5,710 bases of DNA from positions 1 through 5,710 of the forward strand of contig JAQBGF010000160.1 in NCBI GenBank assembly GCA_032122615.1, given 5' to 3'. Within the stretch, counting starts at the first letter, position 1; every line of letters begins with the position of its first letter. The position numbers were made by a program, and so were the translations under genes. The DNA is from SHZI01 sp032122615. GTDB taxonomy: Bacteria; Pseudomonadota; Gammaproteobacteria; Steroidobacterales; GCA-2729495. The notes beneath the pieces are model-generated. The model saw only the letters and a list, made by a program, of their open reading frames with translations. It was not told the origin of the DNA and ran no database searches. Positions 1 through 4,216 of this stretch are shown here, piece by piece.

Positions 1-744
1 GCCCAGGAGGTGCATCTGTTGGCCACCCAGATCGACGCCTTCGACCAGTGATTTGTGCTGGTCATTCGGCGTGCGCCCGAAGAGCAGAGGGGATCTTGTC
101 AGGAACAACTCGTTCACTTGTCCGTCGCGGAACAGGCGACCGATCAGGGTCGGACCTCCTTCGCTGAGCACGACCGACAGGCCTTGGGCGGAAAGAACGC
201 CCATCAGGGTTTTGCTACCAAAAGGCTGAGCGTTGATGACGGCGAGTCGCGCGCCGGGCGGAAGTGTTCCCCCAAGATGGGTCTCACCCGCGGGTGTGGT
301 AACGATGAGGGCGTCGCGCAGGGCCGGTTGCGATACGTCGATGTGTCCCGAGGAGGTCACAACCACCAAAAGAGGGTGGGGCCGCAAACCAAGCTGCTGT
401 CGGAGGGCGACAAAGTGGTGCGCGCCCTCGGGATAAACGGTTTCGGCGTGCCATAGATTGCCGCTGACACTCCGGAACACGCCCGCGCCGATCAGGACCG
501 CGTCCGCCGACGCGCGCAACAGGGCCATGACGAAGCGATCCGGTTCGCTGTTGCCGCTGATAACCCGACCCGAGAGGCCGCCGGCCCCGGAAAGCGCCAC
601 GAGGCCATCGGTCGATGAGACGAAGTTCGCGTAAAGCCCCGGGCGCGTGAGGCCGAAATCGCCGCCGTACGCTTCAGCGAGTGCGGGCGAAAGACCGAAA
701 GAGGGGAGCCCCTCTCTTTCAAAGAGCCGCTCGATTGGTTTCAT
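1..744 (-). CDS. RibD C-terminal / DHFR-like reductase family protein, C-terminus off the window
   Basis: The frame is open for 248 codons from the ATG at 744-742 to the window edge, so the C-terminus is missing. Motifs typical of the RibD_C (pyrimidine reductase, DHFR-like fold) family are visible: NFVSSTDG at residues 40-47, ADAVLIGAGVFR at 80-91 and SEGGPTLIG at 194-202, followed by a VNELFLTRSPLLFGR stretch. Members reduce pyrimidine or pterin-like substrates with NAD(P)H, for example the riboflavin precursor step, and some relatives reduce dihydrofolate. No deaminase domain precedes it, so this is a stand-alone reductase and not bifunctional RibD. Its ATG overlaps the stop of the pterin dehydratase gene by four bases (ATGA), which implies translational coupling. 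The neighbour suggests a pterin or flavin substrate, but that is inference. It is cytoplasmic, as no signal peptide is seen. Confidence 0.85.
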   Translation of the reverse strand, partial: MKPIERLFEREGLPSFGLSPALAEAYGGDFGLTRPGLYANFVSSTDGLVALSGAGGLSGRVISGNSEPDRFVMALLRASADAVLIGAGVFRSVSGNLWHAETVYPEGAHHFVALRQQLGLRPHPLLVVVTSSGHIDVSQPALRDALIVTTPAGETHLGGTLPPGARLAVINAQPFGSKTLMGVLSAQGLSVVLSEGGPTLIGRLFRDGQVNELFLTRSPLLFGRTPNDQHKSLVEGVDLGGQQMHLLG

Positions 745-1052
745 TTGGCGTTCTGGCGGCCCGCCAACTCTTCCATCGCCTGGGCGAGTTCAACGTCCAA
801 CGACGTAATGCCCCCGGCGTCGTGAGTTGCAAGGTCAACGCGGACCACGTTCCAAACGTTGAACCATTCCGGATGATGGTCCATTCCCTGGGCGACCAAC
901 GCCACGCTGCTCATAAATCCGAAGGCCGTTACGAAGTCCGCAAATTTGTACTCGCGATGGAGCTTGTCGCCCTTGAGAGTCCATGAGGGCAATGTCGATA
1001 AAGCCGCCTTTATTTCCGTGTCGCTCAACGGTGCAGGAATGGTTTTAGACAT
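741..1052 (-). CDS. phhB: Pterin-4a-carbinolamine dehydratase (4a-hydroxytetrahydrobiopterin dehydratase)
   Basis: This is a 103-residue protein, the normal length for the family. It has the diagnostic core HHPEWFNVWN at residues 59-68, followed by H77 in the segment LATHDAGG and by D86; the spacing matches known pterin carbinolamine dehydratases. The enzyme dehydrates 4a-hydroxytetrahydropterin to quinonoid dihydropterin, recycling the cofactor of aromatic amino acid hydroxylases. In bacteria without such a hydroxylase, COG2154 proteins have been linked to molybdopterin metabolism. The ATG at 1052-1050 is supported by a GAGAGG ribosome binding site at 1065-1060, seven bases away. One oddity is Q55, where many relatives have Glu four residues before the first catalytic His. 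It is the first gene of an operon with the downstream RibD_C-like reductase. The symbol is by family only; no phhA is in the window. Confidence 0.93.
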   Translation of the reverse strand: MSKTIPAPLSDTEIKAALSTLPSWTLKGDKLHREYKFADFVTAFGFMSSVALVAQGMDHHPEWFNVWNVVRVDLATHDAGGITSLDVELAQAMEELAGRQNAK

Positions 1053-1116
1053 CGATTTGCCTCTCGTGCGGTCGACCAGGCGATGAGCCCGAGGAGCGCC
1101 GCCGGCCTACTGATCG

Positions 1117-1145
1117 AAAGTACACCCGGACCGCGGTCCAATCAA
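1117..1145 (-). promoter_or_regulatory. Probable promoter of the dehydratase-reductase operon, with a palindrome in the spacer
   Basis: On the minus strand a -35-like TTGATT (1145-1140) is followed by an exact 17-base spacer and a -10-like TACTTT (1122-1117), about 65 bases before the dehydratase start. The spacer begins with the perfect 12-bp palindrome GGACCGCGGTCC (1128-1139), a suitable place for a repressor or spacer-binding activator. The promoter elements are imperfect and the regulator is unknown. Confidence 0.45.
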
Positions 1146-1261
1146 CCAGCCCGTCTGATTATGGGGAGCTATTAACCCACCGTCCGTGCGGCACCGAAAA
1201 GTCAAAACGTAGACGAAAAAAGCGGGCCGGTCAGTGGTGTGCATTTCAGGGTGCTCTTTTT

Positions 1262-1276
1262 AGTTCAGTTCAGTTC
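1262..1276. repeat. Short tandem repeat, three copies of AGTTC
   Basis: Three perfect AGTTC units lie in the non-coding stretch between the pterin operon and the CopG remnant. The rest of 1146-1260 shows no convincing gene on either strand; it is A-rich near 1200-1222. Confidence 0.6.
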
Positions 1277-1285
1277 CTGTCCCGG

Positions 1286-1331
1286 CTCCCGAAGCGATCA
1301 TATCGGGAGTCATATTGTCGAGTTCTATAAT
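1286..1331 (+). promoter_or_regulatory. Inverted repeat plus consensus -10 box before the CopG antitoxin remnant
   Basis: Arms CTCCCGA (1286-1292) and TCGGGAG (1303-1309) form a perfect 7-bp inverted repeat with a 10-base spacer. A perfect TATAAT follows at 1326-1331. A -35 placed 17 bases before that box would fall on the right arm, although its sequence is a poor match to TTGACA. The layout resembles an autoregulated antitoxin promoter. There is no T-run after the stem, so it is unlikely to be a terminator. Confidence 0.4.
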
Positions 1332-1540
1332 GTAAGGACGGGCGCGCGCGGTCCATCGTTTTGAGTTGGAGGTACAGAGGGCGGGACGCGGTACCTGCGA
1401 ATGACCGGAAATTCAGCCTTGTGCCCTCGCGGCGGGAGGTCGAGCGGCTGGATCAGGAGGCTGGCCGGCTGGGTGTTACCCGACAATCCATAATCAAGGT
1501 GTGGCTCGCGGAACGCCTGGAGCATTCGCCTTCCAAGTAG
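1331..1540 (+). pseudogene. CopG-family (ribbon-helix-helix, BrnA-like) antitoxin remnant without a normal start
   Basis: The frame ending at the TAG of 1538-1540 encodes a segment rich in CopG/BrnA-type antitoxin signatures: REVERLDQEAGRLGVT, then RQSIIKVWLAERLE (codons in about 1439-1525). These correspond to the helix-turn-helix half of the ribbon-helix-helix fold that binds DNA and neutralises a partner toxin in the family. The beta-strand part (KFSLVP) is weak. The frame opens after a TAA at 1328-1330 and contains no ATG or GTG; only a TTG at 1361 could start it, and no good ribosome binding site precedes it. I therefore read it as 5'-truncated or frameshifted. No BrnT-like toxin is visible nearby. 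It may still be expressed from the TATAAT box just upstream. Confidence 0.55.
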
Positions 1541-1560
1541 CCGCGTCAGCCGGACAATTC

Positions 1561-1636
1561 CCTGCGGGAGTTTTGCGGGACTGAGTGATGCATCGTCGTG
1601 CACGTCAGGGATGATCGCAACGAGCGTCCCTTGGCA
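1561..1636 (+). repeat. 76-bp direct repeat, copy 1
   Basis: This segment matches 3267-3342 with five mismatches and no gaps by my alignment. In the other copy the first 24 bases are the last seven codons and stop of the intact fic gene (LAEVLRD). Here the same frame reads PAGVLRD and stop, so this copy looks like the tail of a lost related fic gene plus its 3' flank. Sequence similarity ends sharply at TTGGCA. Confidence 0.85.
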
Positions 1637-1648
1637 TATAGCTTTTAG

Positions 1649-1792
1649 GTGACCCGGCTCGTGTCAACCAGCAAGCCCACTGCGGGAAAGGCGATCGACG
1701 TGTTGATCAAAGCCGGCATTCTTGCCGAAGTTGGTGACCGTAAGCGTGACCGGCTGTACCGCTACGATGGCTATCTGCGGATCCTTGATTAG
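1649..1792 (+). pseudogene. C-terminal fragment of a second Fic-family protein (winged-helix tail)
   Basis: These 47 codons and a TAG stop encode a segment with STSKPTAGKAIDVLIKAGIL and then DRKRDRLYRYDGYLRIL. This is the familiar C-terminal helix-turn-helix of Fic proteins that have a trailing DNA-binding domain. An in-frame TAG (1646-1648) lies immediately upstream, and the Fic catalytic core is absent, so this is a remnant. Its sequence differs clearly from the tail of the intact Fic protein at 2154-3290, so it comes from a different Fic subclass and is not a duplicate of that gene. It starts 12 bases after the 76-bp repeat copy ends, which suggests the repeat marks the breakpoint. Confidence 0.7.
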
Positions 1793-2051
1793 CTACTCGT
1801 ATTGATGTCCATCCAGAATTGACCCACTTGGCGGAATGATTTCCATCGAAAACTTGTCCGGGTAACTGGTTCGCGCTGCTGCCCCACGTTAACGGCGGAT
1901 CCGATATACGGGACAGTCCCGCTTCAACCTGCCAAAGCGGGCCTGGCGACGCGCCCCCTCAGGCCAGACGCCACAGCCTCAAGGGTCCGCTCAGGTGTCC
2001 GTCCGGGACGGTTTACCCCTTCCTGGAAAAACCATGGAAAAACAGTCGGAA
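1793..2051. other. Non-coding stretch with small hairpins and a possible IS-end-like sequence
   Basis: I see no gene on either strand. It contains a palindrome, CGGGAC and GTCCCG around one base (1909-1921), and a hairpin with arms CCCGCTT (1918-1924) and AAGCGGG (1935-1941). Neither is followed by a T-run, so neither is a good terminator. The segment near 1804-1835 contains GAATTGACCCACTT, which vaguely recalls IS21-family ends, but no transposase accompanies it. Confidence 0.4.
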
Positions 2052-2085
2052 GCGGAGATTGGCCAGCCTAATCTCCGCATGATGT

Positions 2086-2105
2086 GCGGCAAATAGCCTT
2101 GCCGC
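2086..2105. repeat. Perfect hairpin between the two operators
   Basis: Arms GCGGCAA (2086-2092) and TTGCCGC (2099-2105) surround a six-base loop. The right arm contains the proposed fic -35 box, so the hairpin may simply reflect a diverged half-site paired with the promoter element. Confidence 0.5.
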
Positions 2106-2127
2106 TGCGGAGATTAACCGACATAAT
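2099..2127 (+). promoter_or_regulatory. Probable fic promoter
   Basis: A -35-like TTGCCG (2099-2104), a 17-base spacer and a -10-like CATAAT (2122-2127) lie 26 bases before the fic start codon. The second palindrome (2107-2133) fills the spacer and -10, so a bound repressor would block RNA polymerase. The ribosome binding site GGAG (2143-2146) lies within the last half-site, seven bases before the ATG. Confidence 0.6.
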
Positions 2128-2153
2128 CTCCGCATAAAGTACGGAGATTAGAG

Positions 2154-3290
2154 ATGTACATCTGGGACAGATCCGGCTGGCCTGCCTTCACCTGGGCCGA
2201 ACAGAGGCTGTCGAAACTGCTCGCGACAGTGTCCCGCGGGCAAGGGCGCCTGCTCGGCCAGATGGGGGCGCTTGGCTTTGATCTGCGCAACGAGGCCCAC
2301 CTCCGCACCGTGACAGAAGATGTGGTCAAGTCGAGCGAGATCGAAGGTGAGAAACTCAACAGCGATCAGGTCCGGTCATCCGTCGCCAGACGCTTGGGAC
2401 TGGATGTCGGCGGACTGGTCCCGTCAGCCCGCGACGTGGACGGTATCGTCGAGATGATGCTCGATGCGACGGGTGGTTATGAAAGGCCACTCACCAGCGA
2501 ACGACTGTTCGACTGGCACGCGGCGCTTTTTCCGACGGGCCGCAGCGGTATGCACAAGATAACGACCGGGGCCTGGCGCACTGACAGCAGCGGACCCATG
2601 CAGGTGGTCTCCGGTCCTGTTGGCAGACAGAAGGTTCACTACGAAGCACCGCCCGCGGCACGGGTACCCCATGAAATGGAACAGTTCCTGGGATGGTTCG
2701 AGGCTTCGGGTGACAGGGACCCGCTGCTGGTCGCAGGCCTTGCGCATTTGTGGTTTGTCACGATCCACCCCTTTGAGGATGGCAACGGGCGTATCGCTCG
2801 CGCGATTGCGGACATGGCGCTCGCGCGTTCAGACAAGACCAGTCAGCGCTTCTACAGCATGTCGGCGCAGATCTGCCGTGACCGTTCTGTTTACTACACG
2901 ACCCTTGAACGGACGCAGAGGGGCGAGCTCGACGTTACCCACTGGCAGGAGTGGTTTCTGAATTGTCTTCAGCGCGCGATCGAAGGAGCCCAGGAAACCC
3001 TCGTTGTCGTCCTCGACAAGGCGCGCTTCTGGGGGCGCTTCGCCAGGGAGCCGCTGAACCAGCGGCAGATCCAGGTATTGAACTGGCTCCTGGACGGCTT
3101 TGAAGGCAAGCTCACGACATCGAAGTGGGCGAAGATCGCCAAGTGTTCGCAAGACACGGCCTATCGCGACATTCTTGACCTCGTGGCACGTGGCGCTTTG
3201 CAAAAGGATCCCGGCGCTGGACGCAGCACCAGCTATTCATTGGTGGGGCATCACGCACCTGGTCCTCTTGCGGAAGTTTTGCGGGACTGA
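2154..3290 (+). CDS. Fic family protein with DUF4172 N-terminus (AMP-transferase, self-inhibited)
   Basis: This 378-residue protein is a complete Fic-domain protein. The N-terminus MYIWDRSGWPAFTW is the usual opening of the DUF4172 domain, which supports this ATG. An inhibitory helix motif of the (S/T)xxxE(G/N) type is visible as S60-S-E-I-E64-G65; in the family its Glu blocks productive ATP binding in the same chain. The catalytic loop HPFEDGNGRIAR lies at residues 205-216 with the His and the anion-binding GNGR intact, so AMP transfer to a target hydroxyl is expected. Residues from about 305 to 370 form a winged-helix-like tail (LNQRQIQVLNWLL, then SQDTAYRDILDLVARGAL), typical of DNA-binding Fic proteins. 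No partner antitoxin gene is adjacent. Regulation is probably through the palindromes at 2052-2150. The last codons and stop lie in a 76-bp repeat also found at 1561. The cellular target is unknown. Confidence 0.95.
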   Translation: MYIWDRSGWPAFTWAEQRLSKLLATVSRGQGRLLGQMGALGFDLRNEAHLRTVTEDVVKSSEIEGEKLNSDQVRSSVARRLGLDVGGLVPSARDVDGIVEMMLDATGGYERPLTSERLFDWHAALFPTGRSGMHKITTGAWRTDSSGPMQVVSGPVGRQKVHYEAPPAARVPHEMEQFLGWFEASGDRDPLLVAGLAHLWFVTIHPFEDGNGRIARAIADMALARSDKTSQRFYSMSAQICRDRSVYYTTLERTQRGELDVTHWQEWFLNCLQRAIEGAQETLVVVLDKARFWGRFAREPLNQRQIQVLNWLLDGFEGKLTTSKWAKIAKCSQDTAYRDILDLVARGALQKDPGAGRSTSYSLVGHHAPGPLAEVLRD

Positions 3291-3342
3291 GTGATGCATC
3301 GTCCTGCACGGTAGGGATGATCGCAACGAGCGTCCCTTGGCA
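3267..3342 (+). repeat. 76-bp direct repeat, copy 2 (fic tail plus 3' flank)
   Basis: The segment starts exactly at codon 372 of fic, covers the stop codon and 52 bases downstream, and ends at TTGGCA, 12 bases before the tRNA scar. It matches 1561-1636 with five mismatches. Within it AGGGA (3313-3317) and TCCCT (3333-3337) could form a weak stem; there is no T-run, so it is not a standard terminator. Confidence 0.85.
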
Positions 3343-3354
3343 ATCCGTCATCAA

Positions 3355-3400
3355 ACTCATAATGCTGAGGTCGGTAGTTCAACTCTACCCATCACCACCA
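3355..3400 (+). tRNA. 3' fragment of an elongator tRNA-Met (CAT) gene, likely attachment-site scar
   Basis: The segment has, in order, the last base of the anticodon 5' stem, anticodon loop CTCATAA (3356-3362, anticodon CAT), stem strand TGCTG, variable loop AGGTC, T-stem GGTAG, T-loop TTCAACT, T-stem CTACC (3385-3389), acceptor strand CATCACC (3390-3396), discriminator A and encoded CCA (3398-3400). The D-arm, acceptor 5' strand and most of the anticodon 5' stem are absent, as preceding bases do not pair. A break at the anticodon loop with an intact 3' end is the classic footprint of tyrosine-recombinase integration into a tRNA gene. By that logic the inserted DNA lies to the left and the intact gene is beyond it. 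It cannot yield a functional tRNA. Confidence 0.88.
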
Positions 3401-3480
3401 CTTATCTCTCCTAATACAAATACTTGTCCTCTCTCGCGGCTTCCGCTATGGGCGTAGCTTTGGTGGGGATGCCCCCGCAA

Positions 3481-3509
3481 TTGACAAGCGCCACTTGTCA
3501 CTATAAATT
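3481..3509 (+). promoter_or_regulatory. higBA promoter with palindromic operator
   Basis: A perfect -35 TTGACA (3481-3486) is followed by an AT-rich -10 region (TATAAA at 3502-3507, spacer 15, or a match shifted one or two bases right with a more usual spacer). Overlapping it is a perfect inverted repeat, TGACAAG (3482-3488) and CTTGTCA (3494-3500), with a 5-base centre. HigA antitoxins repress their own operon by binding such palindromes, so this is the likely HigA site. Confidence 0.65.
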
Positions 3510-3538
3510 AATGTCTGCACCAGCCAGCGAGCCCCCTG

Positions 3539-3809
3539 TTGATTCGCAGCTTCCGCCACAAGGGCTTGTCCCGGCTCTACCAGCAGGGCAGTGCAAAGGG
3601 CATTTCGGCGTCGCTCGTACCGAAGGCCCTGCGAATTCTGGCGCGGCTCGATGTCGCGCAGCTGCCGGAGCAGATGAATCTGGCGGTTGCATCCGTTGAA
3701 GGGTGAACTGAGGGGCTTCTGGTCAGTCTGGGTATCGGCCAACTGGCGGATTATTTTCCGGTTTCGCGGCACCGATGTGATCGATGTGGATCTGATCGAC
3801 TATCACTGA
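3539..3809 (+). pseudogene. higB: HigB-type (RelE superfamily) toxin gene disrupted by an internal deletion
   Basis: Two frames together give a HigB-like protein. The first, from TTG 3539, reads LIRSFRHKGLSRLYQQG and continues through a segment containing ARLDVAQLPEQMNLA. The second, from 3687, contains LHPLKGELRGFWSV, then SANWRIIFRFRG and ends DVDLIDYH before a TGA at 3807-3809, the standard HigB ending. Where relatives have about three residues between NLA and LHPL (nine bases), only one base (3686) remains, an apparent net loss of eight bases beside a GG repeat. The shifted frame stops at 3698-3700, so a full mRNA-cleaving toxin cannot be made without frameshifting. The start is a TTG without a clear ribosome binding site. 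The antitoxin gene follows after 21 bases. Confidence 0.85.
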
Positions 3810-3830
3810 TTACTTGAGGAGGATTTCTGT

Positions 3831-4145
3831 ATGGCCATGAAGGAACCACCGCACCCGGGTCTGTCGATTCGTCATGACTGTCTGGAGCCGCTGGAGCTCT
3901 CGGTTACCGAGGCGGCCAAGGTGCTCGAGGTGACGAGGCAGGCGCTCAACAATGTCGTGAACGGCAAGGCCGGGATTTCTTCGGATATGGCTATTCGCCT
4001 CGACAAGGCCTTTGGTGGAACTGCTGAGGCATGGCTTGCGTTACAGACGGCTTACGATCTGGCCCAGGCCCGCAAGCGCGCACGTGGGCTGTCCATAAAG
4101 AGGTATTCCGCCACCCGAGGTCCTGATCGATCAGCGGCCCGCTGA
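3831..4145 (+). CDS. higA: HigA family antitoxin (XRE-type helix-turn-helix)
   Basis: This 104-residue protein opens MAMKEPPHPGLSIRHDCLEP, the typical HigA start. It carries an XRE-type helix-turn-helix at about residues 24-65, including TEAAKVLEVTRQALNNVVNG and the following KAGISSDMAIRLDKAF, then the family segment AEAWLALQTAYDLAQAR. A strong AGGAGG ribosome binding site (3817-3822) lies eight bases before the ATG at 3831; a second in-frame ATG at 3837 is possible. In intact systems HigA binds HigB to block its ribosome-dependent mRNA cleavage, and represses the operon. Here the toxin gene is broken, so HigA looks like an orphan that may still repress the promoter at 3481 or protect against related toxins elsewhere. 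The Arg/Ala-rich C-terminus (residues 90-104) looks less family-like. Confidence 0.93.
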   Translation: MAMKEPPHPGLSIRHDCLEPLELSVTEAAKVLEVTRQALNNVVNGKAGISSDMAIRLDKAFGGTAEAWLALQTAYDLAQARKRARGLSIKRYSATRGPDRSAAR

Positions 4146-4216
4146 CTTCATATGACGTGCCAACGGGCGCCAGTCGGTTAGTAGTTTACGAAGTTGTACG
4201 TTGCGGGAATGATTGT

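Larger units (their letters stand above)
2052..2150. promoter_or_regulatory. Array of palindromic operator-like sites upstream of fic (two 55-bp units)
   Basis: Two perfect copies of GCGGAGATT-N9-AATCTCCGC lie at 2052-2078 and 2107-2133, exactly 55 bases apart. A further half-site, ACGGAGATTA, follows at 2141-2150. Its counterpart in the first unit is a degenerate GCGGCAAAT at 2086-2094. The whole is thus a diverged tandem duplication of a three-half-site unit. In unit 2 the left-facing half-site and the last half-site also form a palindrome, TAATCTCCG-N9-CGGAGATTA. The sites overlap the fic promoter and ribosome binding site. I infer autorepression, perhaps by the winged-helix tail of Fic itself. 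Confidence 0.75.

Noticed and set aside
55..456. Plus-strand open frame of 133 codons opposite the RibD_C-like gene
   Set aside because: The opposite strand carries family motifs over the whole stretch, and this translation shows none.
1325..1603. Minus-strand open frame of 92 codons
   Set aside because: Its start falls in the 76-bp repeat and it is antisense to the CopG-like frame, which has far better family resemblance.
1918..1941. Hairpin CCCGCTT/AAGCGGG as a transcription terminator
   Set aside because: No T-run follows on either strand.
2052..2133. Regular palindromic repeats that could suggest a CRISPR-like array
   Set aside because: Only two full units, short palindromes, and overlap with a promoter and ribosome binding site fit operators much better.
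3463..3477. Small GGGG/CCCC hairpin before the higBA promoter
   Set aside because: Four-base arms with a three-base loop and no T-run are too weak to call in GC-rich DNA.
4146..4216. Possible bidirectional terminator between convergent higA and GH17 genes
   Set aside because: I found no convincing stem with a flanking T or A run in the 71-base gap.
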